From the NCBI RefSeq assembly GCF_011682065.1, contig NZ_VUYU01000002.1, forward strand, positions 186,001-250,000: a stretch of 64,000 nucleotides of DNA. Reading direction: 5' to 3'. The notes beneath the pieces were generated by a model. It saw nothing but the letters and a program-made list of their open reading frames with translations. It did no database searches and was not told the origin of the DNA. Below are positions 26,434 through 35,137 of this stretch, piece after piece (positions within the stretch are counted from its first letter, which is position 1; the number at the start of each line of letters is the position of its first letter). Both the position numbers and the translations under genes were made by a program. Source of the DNA: Massilia rubra. GTDB lineage: Bacteria > Pseudomonadota > Gammaproteobacteria > Burkholderiales > Burkholderiaceae_D.

Positions 26434-27450
26434 TTACTTGCTTGCGGGTTTTGTTGCGCTTGCCAGCACGGCCGCGTAGGCTTCCGGATTGATTTCCTTG
26501 AGGATGACCTTGCGATACCCATCCTTGGTTTCGTAGGCGACGACGCCGGCGTCTTCCATCTCCGGCGTAGAGAAGGCGCGTTGAACAACTGGCACTTTCT
26601 TGTCGCGGTATATACTGTAGTTGCCGTCGCCGTTGTCGTCCGCACCAGGTTTGGCGACTGCCTTGTCACTGTCGACGCGCTTGTCGCCCACCGGCCCCCA
26701 CTTGTCGGCCTGTTTGTCATCGAGCTTCCATGTGCTGGAGTCGTTGGCCACGTCCCAGGTGTGCTTGCTCATCATGGTGGCTTTGAAACCTGCCTCATTT
26801 TCGTGGGCGCTGATGACTTTGTTGCCGACCCGGATGACGGTATTGTTTGTGCCCGGGACAAAGCCGTAAGTTCCGCCCTGGAAATCCTTGACCGGGATGC
26901 CGGCGGCACTCTTTACCTCGGGATCGTAGCCGCGCTTGTTCTTATTGTCTTTTTTGCAATCCTTTATTTCTTCTTTGTATTTCAAGTCGGCATAGTGCTC
27001 TGTGTCCTTGTCGGTTGCGGGTTCTGGTGGTGCGTACGGAACATATGCCGGTTTGGTGTCAGCTGGTTTTGGGGTAGCTGGTTTGGTATCGGCTGGTTTG
27101 GTGTCGGCTGGCTTGGTATCCGCTGGTTTGGTGTCAACCGGTTTAGGGTCGGCCTGTTTAGCGGCCGGCGCCATGCCGGCCCATTTCATGAAGGCCGCGT
27201 ACAGTCCCCGTTCACGCCCCTTCTCTGCGCTACTGGGGTCGGAATATTGTGAGCTGGTCATGTCCTCGGTCGCCAGTGCCTCCTGCGCCGCGCCAATCAC
27301 GTTGTTGCCTTTTTGCTGGTAAGAACCGATGCTGTTGCCGTCCTGGATCAGCGTCTCGGTCGTCACGTCGAGGTCCTTGTCATAGGTGATGCTGAGCTGG
27401 ACGTTGTTGTTGGCGCCAGCAGACAGCGTCATCTGGTTGGAAATGGCCAT
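26434..27450 (-). CDS. Unrecognised first gene of the sctI-L operon, PADTK-repeat protein
   Basis: 338 aa. The N-terminal 90 residues are polar with a beta-like start (MTLSAGANNNVQLSITYDKD). Then comes a run of five-residue PADTK units (residues about 105-130), a Pro/Tyr linker and a C-terminal globular domain of about 180 residues rich in Lys, Asp and Trp (GTYGFVPGTNNTVIRVGNKV, KHTWDVANDSSTWKLDD). Base composition is lower in GC than neighbouring sct genes. It lies directly under a near-perfect Hrp box, in the place where Ysc operons keep the secreted YscH/YopR. I infer a secreted or effector-like protein; no family is recognised. Confidence 0.5.
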   Translation of the reverse strand: MAISNQMTLSAGANNNVQLSITYDKDLDVTTETLIQDGNSIGSYQQKGNNVIGAAQEALATEDMTSSQYSDPSSAEKGRERGLYAAFMKWAGMAPAAKQADPKPVDTKPADTKPADTKPADTKPATPKPADTKPAYVPYAPPEPATDKDTEHYADLKYKEEIKDCKKDNKNKRGYDPEVKSAAGIPVKDFQGGTYGFVPGTNNTVIRVGNKVISAHENEAGFKATMMSKHTWDVANDSSTWKLDDKQADKWGPVGDKRVDSDKAVAKPGADDNGDGNYSIYRDKKVPVVQRAFSTPEMEDAGVVAYETKDGYRKVILKEINPEAYAAVLASATKPASK

Positions 27451-27501
27451 AGTCGTTCTTTCATGAATAGGGTTGAGCTGGAAATGTTCGAACTGCACCG
27501 A

Positions 27502-27529
27502 TAGGTGTTGCCGCCGCCACGAAGGTTCC
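27502..27529 (-). promoter_or_regulatory. Hrp box for the sctI-L operon
   Basis: Minus strand GGAACC, 15 bp, ACACCTA, one mismatch to the HrpL consensus, 52 bases before the ATG at 27450. Confidence 0.78.
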
Positions 27530-27564
27530 GCTGGCGCCGTCGGGAAATATATTTCCGTTTCGGG

Positions 27565-27593
27565 CGAACTAAATCGGAACGGGCTGCCACTCA
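27565..27593 (+). promoter_or_regulatory. Hrp-type box for the sctC operon
   Basis: Plus strand CGAACT, 16 bp, CCACTCA. The downstream box is perfect, the upstream one has two mismatches. It is back-to-back with the minus-strand box at 27502-27529 and 58 bases before the ATG at 27652. Confidence 0.55.
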
Positions 27594-27651
27594 CCAGCAT
27601 TGCCGGGCTGTCGCCGCGACCGTTCATCATCCGCCATGAGGAAGAAACAGC

Positions 27652-27885
27652 ATGTCCCACGATAACAATCCGATTACCCGGGCGCTGCGGCGCCTCGAAA
27701 CCCGCTTCGACGACAGCGACCTGCGCATGCGCGATTTCCTGGCCGCCGACGCGGCCGGCGAGAAGCCCGACCCGGACAGCTTCCTGCGCATGCTGGAGCA
27801 GCGTTCGGTGACGCGGCGCGCCATGGAGTCGCAAGCGAAGCTGCACGAAAAGCCGCTCAAGACCGTTCTCAGCGAGGCCAAATAG
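27652..27885 (+). CDS. Small helical protein, candidate needle-related subunit
   Basis: 77 aa, first gene of the sctC operon. It is almost wholly helical, with a PDPD turn in the middle (DSDLRMRDFLAADAAG before it, SFLRMLEQRSVTRRAMES after it). That helix-turn-helix plan resembles needle subunits (SctF) or their SctE partner, and the size suits either. There is no clear sequence match, so the role is open. Its stop lies three bases before the next ATG. Confidence 0.45.
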   Translation: MSHDNNPITRALRRLETRFDDSDLRMRDFLAADAAGEKPDPDSFLRMLEQRSVTRRAMESQAKLHEKPLKTVLSEAK

Positions 27886-27888
27886 ATC

Positions 27889-28308
27889 ATGGACGATCAC
27901 GATCAATTGACCGCCTGGCTGCGCGCGCAGCCGCTCGGGGCACGTGTCGCCATCGACGGCGAATCGGTCTGGCTGCGCCCGGGCGAGGGCGGCGCGGAAC
28001 TGTCGGCCTGCCTGTGGCCCGATCCCAGCGGCGAGCAGGTGCAGGCGGCCCTGCGTCAGGGTTTTGCCGGTGCGCTCGCGTTCGACGCCGGCCTGGGCTT
28101 GTCCGGCGACGGCCTGGTCCTGAGCTGCTGGCTGCCTTCCTGCGCCGGCTGGCGCGATGCCGCGCCCGCGCTGGAACAACTGCTCGACCAGCTGGCCGCC
28201 TGGCGCGCCGCGCTGGCCCCGCCGTCTGCGAAGCCGCGCCTGGCCGCCGGCGGCGCCGCGCGCCACGAACAGCGCATGCGCCAGATGCTCGGCGGAGCGC
28301 GGCCATGA
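27889..28308 (+). CDS. YscB-like chaperone upstream of the secretin
   Basis: 139 aa. A class I chaperone-like layout is visible: helix (LTAWLRAQPL), strands (GARVAIDGESVWLRPG, AELSACLWP), LVLSCWLPS and a long closing helix. YscB-type chaperones bind the gatekeeper and are encoded just before yscC, exactly as here. It overlaps sctC by four bases. Sequence similarity itself is weak; position carries much of the call. Confidence 0.6.
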   Translation: MDDHDQLTAWLRAQPLGARVAIDGESVWLRPGEGGAELSACLWPDPSGEQVQAALRQGFAGALAFDAGLGLSGDGLVLSCWLPSCAGWRDAAPALEQLLDQLAAWRAALAPPSAKPRLAAGGAARHEQRMRQMLGGARP

Positions 28309-30191
28309 TGCGCCTTGCATTACATGCTACGCGGGTGGCGCGCGGCGTGCTGATGGCCGCCTGCCTGGCGCAGGCGGCACCGGCCGCCGCCGTGGCTCCC
28401 GCCAGCTGGAACGAGACAGGTTTCGCCGTCGACGCCAGGGGCTTGCGCCTGGCGCGCGTGCTGGAGCAGTTCGGCGCGGCCTACGGGGTCCAGGTCGATA
28501 GCCGCGTGCCCGACGCGCTGCTGGCGCCGACCCGGATCAAGGCCGCCAGCGGCACCGAGTTCCTCGACCGCCTGGCCGCGAGCGCCGGCTTTCGCTGGTT
28601 CGTCTACAACGAGACTGTCTATATAGTCCCGCGCGGCGAACAGATCTCGGTACGTCTGCAGATCGGCGAAGACGCGGTGCAGGACGCCAAGGCCGCCCTC
28701 ACCGGCGTGGGCCTGTTCGACGCCCGCTTCGGCTGGGGCGAACTGCCCGACGAGGGCGTGATCATCGTCAGCGGCCCGCGCGTCTATGTCGACCTGGTGC
28801 GCTCGCTGCTGCTGCCCGACCGCAAACCGGAAGAGACCCCCGCCAGCGGCAGGCAGGTGATGGTGTTCCGGCTCAAGTACGCCAGCGCAGCCGACCGCAC
28901 CATCACCACGCGCGGCCAGAAGGAGCTGGTGCCCGGCATCAAAAGCATCCTGAGCCGCCTGCTCGACAGCGACCCGGCGCCCAGGTCCGGCGCGCCGTCG
29001 TCCGGCGAATTCGATGTCGCCAGCAGCAAGCCGTCGCGCCGCGGACCGCTCGGCAAGGGAGGCGACACGCCCGCCGAGGCGCCCGAGGACAAACGCGGCG
29101 CCCGCGCGGCCAGCGCCACCAGCGCCACGCGCGCCGAGCGGGTGCGCATCGACGCCGATCCCTCGCTCAACGCCATCATCATCTACGACGATGTCGCCAG
29201 GCGTGCCACCTACCAGTCCCTGATCGCGCAGCTGGACGTGGAACCGCGCCAGGTCGAGATCGAGGCGCTGATCGTCGACATCGACCGCAGCAAATTGAGC
29301 GAACTGGGAGTGGAGTGGGGCGTACGCAGCGGCAGCACCAGCGCCACCATCAACGCCGGCGGCGCCGAGTCGCACGGCATCGAGCTGCCTTTGCCCGGCT
29401 CCACCCTGCTAATCAATAATGCCGGGCGCTTCTACGCACGCCTGAAGGCCATGGAAGGCAGCGGCGACGCGCGCGTGCTGGCCAAGCCGACCGTGCTCAC
29501 GCTCGACAACGTGGCGGCGGTGCTGGACCTGAGCCAGACCGCGTATGTGCCGCTGGTGGGCGAGCGGGTGGCCGACCTGGCCGACATCACCGTCGGCACC
29601 ATGCTGCGGGTGGTGCCGCGCATCGTGCAGGAGGGCGCGTCGCTGCGGGTACGCCTGGAGATCGATATCGAAGACGGCGCCATGGACAAAAACACCGGCA
29701 AGGATGGCGGCAGGAGCAGCGTGACCCGTTCCACCATCAGCAGCCAGGCGATCGTCGATGCCCAGCAGACGCTGATGATCGGCGGCTACCACGCCGAGTC
29801 GGTGTCGCGCCAGAACCAGAAGGTGCCCGTGCTGGGCGACGTGCCGCTGCTCGGCGGCTTGTTCCGCAGTGCCAGCGAAACCCACAGCACGCGCGAGCGC
29901 CTGTTCCTGATCACGCCGCGCATCATGAGCAGCGCCGGCATGCTGGCGGCCGAACAGTCGAAGGCCAACAAGGCGGCGCGACGGCTGGCGGCGGCCGAAC
30001 AGCGGCAGCAGGCGCGCAGCGTCGAGACGCCTGCGCCTGCGCTTGCAGCGCCGGCTGCCGCGCCGGCAGCAGCCGCACCCACGGTCGCCGCAGTTGCGTC
30101 ACCGCTGCGCCGTAGCGCGCTGGCCGATGTCATGTGGCCGAAAAAACCACGTTCGGTGCTGTGCAGACGGCAGGTGCCGCCATGGCGCTGA
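28305..30191 (+). CDS. sctC: T3SS outer-membrane secretin SctC
   Basis: 628 aa from ATG 28305, with a Sec signal ending AAPAAAVAP. N-terminal ring-building domains cover residues 30-180 (VLEQFGAAYGVQVDSRVPDA, GFRWFVYNETVYIVP) and a second N domain near 290-330 (LNAIIIYDDVARRATYQ). The secretin core shows QVEIEALIVDIDRSKLSELG and VPVLGDVPLLGGLFRS near the end. About 60 low-complexity Ala/Pro residues form the C-terminus. It makes the outer-membrane channel of the injectisome. Confidence 0.97.
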   Translation: MMRLALHATRVARGVLMAACLAQAAPAAAVAPASWNETGFAVDARGLRLARVLEQFGAAYGVQVDSRVPDALLAPTRIKAASGTEFLDRLAASAGFRWFVYNETVYIVPRGEQISVRLQIGEDAVQDAKAALTGVGLFDARFGWGELPDEGVIIVSGPRVYVDLVRSLLLPDRKPEETPASGRQVMVFRLKYASAADRTITTRGQKELVPGIKSILSRLLDSDPAPRSGAPSSGEFDVASSKPSRRGPLGKGGDTPAEAPEDKRGARAASATSATRAERVRIDADPSLNAIIIYDDVARRATYQSLIAQLDVEPRQVEIEALIVDIDRSKLSELGVEWGVRSGSTSATINAGGAESHGIELPLPGSTLLINNAGRFYARLKAMEGSGDARVLAKPTVLTLDNVAAVLDLSQTAYVPLVGERVADLADITVGTMLRVVPRIVQEGASLRVRLEIDIEDGAMDKNTGKDGGRSSVTRSTISSQAIVDAQQTLMIGGYHAESVSRQNQKVPVLGDVPLLGGLFRSASETHSTRERLFLITPRIMSSAGMLAAEQSKANKAARRLAAAEQRQQARSVETPAPALAAPAAAPAAAAPTVAAVASPLRRSALADVMWPKKPRSVLCRRQVPPWR

Positions 30192-30634
30192 GCGGCGCCG
30201 TGTTGCGCCTCGCCCGTCTGGGCTGCCTGCTGCTGGCCGGCGCCGTGCCGGCGGCGCAGGCGGCGCTGTTCAAGTACGTCGATCCCGAGACGCACATTGC
30301 CAGCTACACCAACTACCGGCCCGCCCAGCCGGGCGCGCGCGAACTGGCGCTGCGGCTCGATCCTCCGCGCCGCCGCCCGGCTACCGCCCGCGCGCCCGCC
30401 ATGGCCGTCGCGGCGGTGGGCAGGGCGACACTCGGGCCGGCCGATTTTCCGCGCATCGATGCGGCGCGCCAGCACGAACTCGATCGCGGCCGGCGCCACA
30501 TCATCGGCACCGAACTGCAAACGGCGGAGGCGGAACTGGCGCAGCTGCTGGCCGCAGGCGGCGCACCGGCGCACATCGGGCGGCGGCGCGGCGACGTGGC
30601 CGCGCTGCGGCGCGAACTCGAACGGCTTGAGTGA
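30182..30634 (+). CDS. Periplasmic DUF4124-like protein
   Basis: 150 aa from ATG 30182, overlapping the sctC end by ten bases, so probably cotranscribed. A signal peptide ends AAQAALF and is followed by KYVDPETHIASYTNYRP, the beginning of the DUF4124 module found in many betaproteobacterial periplasmic proteins. The rest is Arg-rich helix. Role in the secretion system is unknown; it could assist the secretin. The minus-strand regulator ends four bases away. Confidence 0.6.
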   Translation: MALSGAVLRLARLGCLLLAGAVPAAQAALFKYVDPETHIASYTNYRPAQPGARELALRLDPPRRRPATARAPAMAVAAVGRATLGPADFPRIDAARQHELDRGRRHIIGTELQTAEAELAQLLAAGGAPAHIGRRRGDVAALRRELERLE

Positions 30635-30637
30635 GCG

Positions 30638-31339
30638 TCAGGGTTCCGGCGTGTATTCGAGCCGGTAGCCCTGGCTGTACGAGGTGCGGATGATGACGCG
30701 CCGCTCCGGCCCGAACTGGAGCTTCTTGCGCAGCTTGTAGACGTGCTGCTCGATGGTGCGTCCCGCCACGTCGCTGTCGGCGCTCCAGATCGACGCGCCG
30801 ATGGTCCCGCGCGAAATGAACACCCCTGGCGACGAAAAGAACAGCCAGGCCATGGTGAACTCGCGCGGCGTCAATTCGACCGTCACGCCATCGTAGGCGG
30901 CGCTGGCCGCCTCGCGGTCGAGCGCGAATTTGCCCAGGGCGATGGTGCGGCGCATGCTGTTCGGATGATGGCGCCGGATCACGGCCCGGATCCGCGCGAT
31001 CGCCTCCACCGCCTCGAAATGCGCGCCGATGAAGTCGTCGGCGCCGGCGTTGAGCGCCAGCGCCGCCATCTCGGGCGTGCCCTGCGACAGGGCGATCACC
31101 GGCGTGCTGTTGCCGGTGCGGCAGTTAAGCCAGGAGACGAAATCCTCGCTGTCGTCGCGGTGGTTGCCGATGTCGATCATCAGCAGCGCAAAGCCGCGCC
31201 GGCTCAGCATGCGCGAGAGACTGTTCTCCGTCGCAAAGCGTTCGCAGCCGAAACCGGACTGCTGCAGCAAAGCCTGCAGCCTGGCGAACAGGCTGTCGCT
31301 ACGCACGTAGCAGCCGATGTTCTCGGAATTATTCAGCAT
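30638..31339 (-). CDS. OmpR-type transcriptional regulator with atypical receiver (HrpG-like)
   Basis: 233 aa from ATG 31339. The C-terminal winged-helix domain is clear (VELTPREFTMAWLFFSSPG, TIEQHVYKLRKKL, IRTSYSQGYRLE). The N-terminal half has receiver-like order with LLMIDIG in place of the phosphorylated Asp strand, but lacks the acidic pair after strand 1 and the conserved lysine region reads GADDFIGAHFE. Phosphorylation control is therefore doubtful. Regulators of this type (HrpG) sit above hrp regulons in plant pathogens. It lies between sctC and the pilus operon and probably controls one or both (inference). Confidence 0.72.
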   Translation of the reverse strand: MLNNSENIGCYVRSDSLFARLQALLQQSGFGCERFATENSLSRMLSRRGFALLMIDIGNHRDDSEDFVSWLNCRTGNSTPVIALSQGTPEMAALALNAGADDFIGAHFEAVEAIARIRAVIRRHHPNSMRRTIALGKFALDREAASAAYDGVTVELTPREFTMAWLFFSSPGVFISRGTIGASIWSADSDVAGRTIEQHVYKLRKKLQFGPERRVIIRTSYSQGYRLEYTPEP

Positions 31340-31489
31340 GCTGTCGGTCCCCGGAAAAAGCCTTGATGTAGTGGTAAATGGTGCGACCGCAGTTGTATCA
31401 GCAAATCCCATTGCGCTGCAAGGAATTTTTGCGTGGAGCCAATAACGGCGGCCTGTCTGCCACATTCGAAAGAATATTTTCAGAATTAT

Positions 31490-31517
31490 GGAACCGCTTC
31501 GATCCCGGCGACACTCA
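31490..31517 (+). promoter_or_regulatory. Hrp box for the type IVb pilus operon
   Basis: Plus strand GGAACC, 15 bp, ACACTCA, one mismatch to the HrpL consensus, 93 bases before the first pil ATG. It ties pilus expression to the T3SS regulon. Confidence 0.75.
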
Positions 31518-31609
31518 TCGTCACTGGAGGCGCGCAAGCTACGCTTTCACGTTGGCGAGGCCGGGTTCATTTTTTCGGGTTCAATTTTTTCATCGGATGC
31601 TTCTGATTG

Positions 31610-32155
31610 ATGCCGCTTATGCTCAAGTCCCTGTTTTCTCCTCCCCGTGCCGGCCTGCTGTTGTGGGTGTGCGCCGGCCTGCCGCTCGCTGCTGCCGCTG
31701 CGCCGGCGCCATTGCCGCAGCCCTTGCTGGTGCCGTCCTACGGCTACTGGATCGACGACGCCGACTGCGTGGAAGAGGCGCCCGCCGTGCGCCCACCGCC
31801 GTCAGTGCTGGCGATGATGGCGCCAGCGCCGGCCGCGCCGCCGGCCCAGATGGCGATGACGCCGCCGGCACCGCCTCCACCTCCGCCTCCGCCTCCGCCG
31901 GCCTGGCAGCTCAAGGCCGCCGACCAGACCCTGAAGACGGCGCTGGCGCGCTGGGCCTCCAGCGAAGGCTGGCAGCTGGTGTGGGAAGCGCCGGTCGACT
32001 ACGCGGTCGAACGCGACACCAGCGTCGGCGGCAGTTTCGAACAGGCGATCGAAGCGGTCGCGCACAGCATGGCGGGCGCCGAAACGCCGCTGCAGGCGAT
32101 TTTCTACAAGAGTAACCGTGTCATCCGCATCGTCGCCAAGGGAGCGCAATCATGA
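31610..32155 (+). CDS. pilL: PilL/TcpQ-domain protein, type IVb pilus
   Basis: 181 aa from ATG 31610 (ATG 31619 possible). A signal peptide ends about residue 28, followed by a Pro/Ala-rich linker with a long proline run and a TcpQ-like C-terminal domain (WQLKAADQTLKTALARWASS, WQLVWEAPVDYAVE). TcpQ-type proteins help place the secretin in the outer membrane. First gene of an operon in the IncI pil order; overlaps pilN by four bases. Confidence 0.75.
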   Translation: MPLMLKSLFSPPRAGLLLWVCAGLPLAAAAAPAPLPQPLLVPSYGYWIDDADCVEEAPAVRPPPSVLAMMAPAPAAPPAQMAMTPPAPPPPPPPPPPAWQLKAADQTLKTALARWASSEGWQLVWEAPVDYAVERDTSVGGSFEQAIEAVAHSMAGAETPLQAIFYKSNRVIRIVAKGAQS

Positions 32156-33837
32156 AGGCAAGCCCGATGACCAAGCCGGTCCTGATCGCCCTGTGCGCCA
32201 GCCTGGCGGCGTGCTCCGACATCGCACAGCGCGACCCGCGCACCTTCGGCGACCCGGGCGACAAGATCGCCGGCATGGCGCGCCAGGTCGGCACGGCCAA
32301 GCCATTGCCGACGCCCGCCGTGGTGCATGCCGAAGGCATCTGGCTCGGCCACAAGGCGATCAAGGTGGCCAGCGCGCCGGTGCTGCCGCCGGTGTTCCGC
32401 GAGCCGGCCAATTTCGACCGCACTGTCTCGTCGCTCGCGGAACTGGCCGAACGCATCACCATGCGCTCGGGGATTCCGACCAAGGTCAGTCCCGGCGCGC
32501 TGGCCGTGGCCAGCGGTGCGCCCGCGCCGTCGGCCGCCGCTGCCATCGCCAGCACGGCGGGCGTGGGCACGGTCAACCCGATCGTGCCGCCGCTGAACCC
32601 CGCACCGGCAAAAAGTGCGACGCCGAAAGCGGAACCGGTGCACATCTCCTACCGCAACGGCAGCTTCCAGAACTTCCTCGACACCGTGGCCGCGCGCTAC
32701 GGCGTCTACTGGAAGTACGCCAACGGCGCCATCCAGTTCTTCCATACCGAAGCGCGTTCGTTCCAGATCAATGCGCTGCCGGGCGACGCCACCTTCAGCG
32801 CCACCGTCAGCAGCGGCGCGACTTCCAGCGGCGGCGTATCTGGCGGCGGCAGCGGTGGCGGCAGCGGCAGTGGCAACAACGGCGTCAGCGCCAGCAATAA
32901 CCAGAACACCGCCGTCAGCTCGCAGCTGTCGGTCTACTCGAACCTGCAAAAATCGATCGGCGCCATGCTCTCCGCATACGGCCAGGTGGTGGCATCGCCG
33001 GCCACCGGCAGCATCACCGTGGTCGATACGCCCGACGCCCTGGAACGCATTACCGCTTTTGTCGAAAGCGAAAACCGGGCCATGGCGCGCCAGATCGCGA
33101 TCAATGTGACGGTGCTGTCGGTCACGCTCAGCGACGCCGACGAATACGGCATCAACTGGAACCTTGTATACAGCAACCTGCTCAACACCTACGGCATCCG
33201 CAACACCATCGCCGGCACGCCCGGCAGCAGCCCGGCGGCATTTTCAGCCGGCGTGCTGGCCTCCTCGAACAGTAAATTTGCCGGCAGTTCGCTGATGATC
33301 CAGGCGCTGTCGCAGCAGGGCAAGGTGCGGCGCCAGACCAGTGCCAGCGTGGTGACCCTGAACAACCAGCCGGTCCCGGTGCAGGTGGCCAAGCAGACCA
33401 GCTACCTCAAGTCGTCGGAAACCACCGTCTCGCCGCTGGCCGGGTCGACCACCTCGCTCACGCCCGGCGTGGTCACCTCGGGCTTTAACATGAGCATCCT
33501 GCCGCACCTGCTCGACGACGGCACGGTGATGCTGCAGTTCTCGACCGATATCTCGGCCCTGCGCCAGATCCGCCGCGTCAACAGCGGCAGCGCCGGCAGC
33601 AGCACCAACACCAGCATCGAGTCGCCCGAACTCGACACCCGCAACTTCCTGCAGCGGGTGTCGATGAAGTCGAACGAGACCCTGATCATCAGCGGTTTCG
33701 AGCAGACCGACGACGACATCGACCGCCAGGGCGTGGGCCATCCATCGAACTTCCTGCTGGGCGGCGCACTGGCGCGCAAGGCCAACAAGGAAGTGATCGT
33801 GATCCTGGTGACGCCGACCACCATGGCCGGCAGTTGA
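32152..33837 (+). CDS. pilN: Type IVb pilus secretin PilN
   Basis: 561 aa. Lipoprotein signal with Cys in LAACSD (residue about 22). An N-terminal domain (GIPTKVSPGALAVASG) and a Gly/Ser-rich linker around residues 220-245 precede the secretin core (NVTVLSVTLSDADEYGINWN, RRQTSASVVTLNNQPVPVQV, NETLIISGFEQTDDD). It forms the outer-membrane pore of the pilus and is distinct from SctC. Confidence 0.93.
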   Translation: MKASPMTKPVLIALCASLAACSDIAQRDPRTFGDPGDKIAGMARQVGTAKPLPTPAVVHAEGIWLGHKAIKVASAPVLPPVFREPANFDRTVSSLAELAERITMRSGIPTKVSPGALAVASGAPAPSAAAAIASTAGVGTVNPIVPPLNPAPAKSATPKAEPVHISYRNGSFQNFLDTVAARYGVYWKYANGAIQFFHTEARSFQINALPGDATFSATVSSGATSSGGVSGGGSGGGSGSGNNGVSASNNQNTAVSSQLSVYSNLQKSIGAMLSAYGQVVASPATGSITVVDTPDALERITAFVESENRAMARQIAINVTVLSVTLSDADEYGINWNLVYSNLLNTYGIRNTIAGTPGSSPAAFSAGVLASSNSKFAGSSLMIQALSQQGKVRRQTSASVVTLNNQPVPVQVAKQTSYLKSSETTVSPLAGSTTSLTPGVVTSGFNMSILPHLLDDGTVMLQFSTDISALRQIRRVNSGSAGSSTNTSIESPELDTRNFLQRVSMKSNETLIISGFEQTDDDIDRQGVGHPSNFLLGGALARKANKEVIVILVTPTTMAGS

Positions 33838-33847
33838 GGCGCGCGCG

Positions 33848-35137
33848 ATGAGTAATCCCGTCATCCAGCTGGGGCGCCACAAGTTCGTCTGCGGGCTGTT
33901 CTGGCAATCGCTGTCGCGCCCGCGCGAGCTGGCGCGCGAGGCGGCCGACCTGGCGCGCAAGATCGATTGCGACCTGGCCGTGCTGCGGCGCGAGTATTCG
34001 ACCGCGCAGGCGGGCTTCGCGCACAGCGGCGCCGGTCCGCGCCAGGCCCTGTATTCGCTGGCTGCTGCGGTGGCCAGCCGCCTGGCGCGCGACGGCGCCC
34101 ACTACGATGGCGAAAATCAGCCGGTGCACAACTGGCTGGCGGCGTTCCGCCTGCCGGACGGCCATTGGGCCTACTTCGCCGTGCGCGACGCGAACTTCCT
34201 GCCCAACGGCGACTTCGCCGGCACGCGCGAGGAAGTGTTCGAGCGCCTGCACGGCGACTATGGCCTCGGTGGCTGGAACCTGGTCATCGGCGACGCCGAA
34301 CTGGAACACTACGGCTTTCACAATTTTCGCGAGCGCAGTATCGAGGAAGTGCTGGGCGACGCGGGGGATGGGCGCATCAAGGTCAGCAAGAGCTGGCTGC
34401 TGCGCCCGACCACGCCGCGCATCGCGCCGCGCCTGCTGGCGGCCGGCGTGGCCGTGTGCGCCTTGCTGGTGCTCGGCGCCGCGTTGGGATGGCGCCAGTA
34501 CCAGGCGCGCCAGCAGGCGCAGCGCGCCGCCGCCGACGCTGCGCTGGCCGCGCGTGCAGGCTTGGCGCCTCCCAAGGCGGCGCTGATGCCGGCGCCGCAT
34601 CCATGGATCAACAGCGCGGCCCCGAGCAGCGTGGCGCGTGCCTGCGTAGCGGGGCTGGGGCAGCTCACGCCCGGCGGCTGGGCCTTGTCCGAATACAGCT
34701 GCGGCGCACCGGAGCAGCGCTTCACCTGGATGCGCCAGGAATCGACCATCGACCTGCTGCTGGCGCAGGTGCCGGACGCCCAGGTCGACATCGGCGGCGA
34801 CACCGCGACCCTGGCGCGCCCGTTCGCGCCCGCTCCCGGCGCCGACGATGTGCTGCTGCCGCGCCAGCCGCTGGTGGCGGGCATCCAGTCGCGCCTGCAG
34901 CTGATGAACCTGGGCCTGCATTTGGCCCTGCGGCCACCGCCGCCGGCGCCGCCGGCGGGTAGCAAACCGGATGGAACCATGCCGCCCGATTGGCACACGT
35001 ATACATATGCGATCGGCCCGGTCGCCGTGTCGCCGCTGGAAGTGGCCGCGATGCTCGACATGCCGGGCATCCGGATCGAAAGAATGCGCTACCGCGCCGG
35101 CATCTGGTCTTTTGAAGGAGTCATTTATGCGAAATAG
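33848..35137 (+). CDS. pilO: Type IVb pilus assembly protein PilO
   Basis: 429 aa. The N-terminal cytoplasmic region has the PilO2 pattern (FVCGLFWQSLSRPRELAREA, HWAYFAVRDANFLPNGDF). A single membrane helix (LLAAGVAVCALLVLGAALGW) lies near residue 205, followed by a periplasmic half. This matches PilO of IncI-type pili, an inner-membrane platform subunit. It overlaps pilP by eleven bases. Confidence 0.88.
   Translation: MSNPVIQLGRHKFVCGLFWQSLSRPRELAREAADLARKIDCDLAVLRREYSTAQAGFAHSGAGPRQALYSLAAAVASRLARDGAHYDGENQPVHNWLAAFRLPDGHWAYFAVRDANFLPNGDFAGTREEVFERLHGDYGLGGWNLVIGDAELEHYGFHNFRERSIEEVLGDAGDGRIKVSKSWLLRPTTPRIAPRLLAAGVAVCALLVLGAALGWRQYQARQQAQRAAADAALAARAGLAPPKAALMPAPHPWINSAAPSSVARACVAGLGQLTPGGWALSEYSCGAPEQRFTWMRQESTIDLLLAQVPDAQVDIGGDTATLARPFAPAPGADDVLLPRQPLVAGIQSRLQLMNLGLHLALRPPPPAPPAGSKPDGTMPPDWHTYTYAIGPVAVSPLEVAAMLDMPGIRIERMRYRAGIWSFEGVIYAK

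Noticed and set aside
31378-32115. 245-codon plus-strand frame overlapping the pilL gene
   Set aside because: Different frame from the TcpQ-domain protein, Arg/Ala-rich, shadow only.
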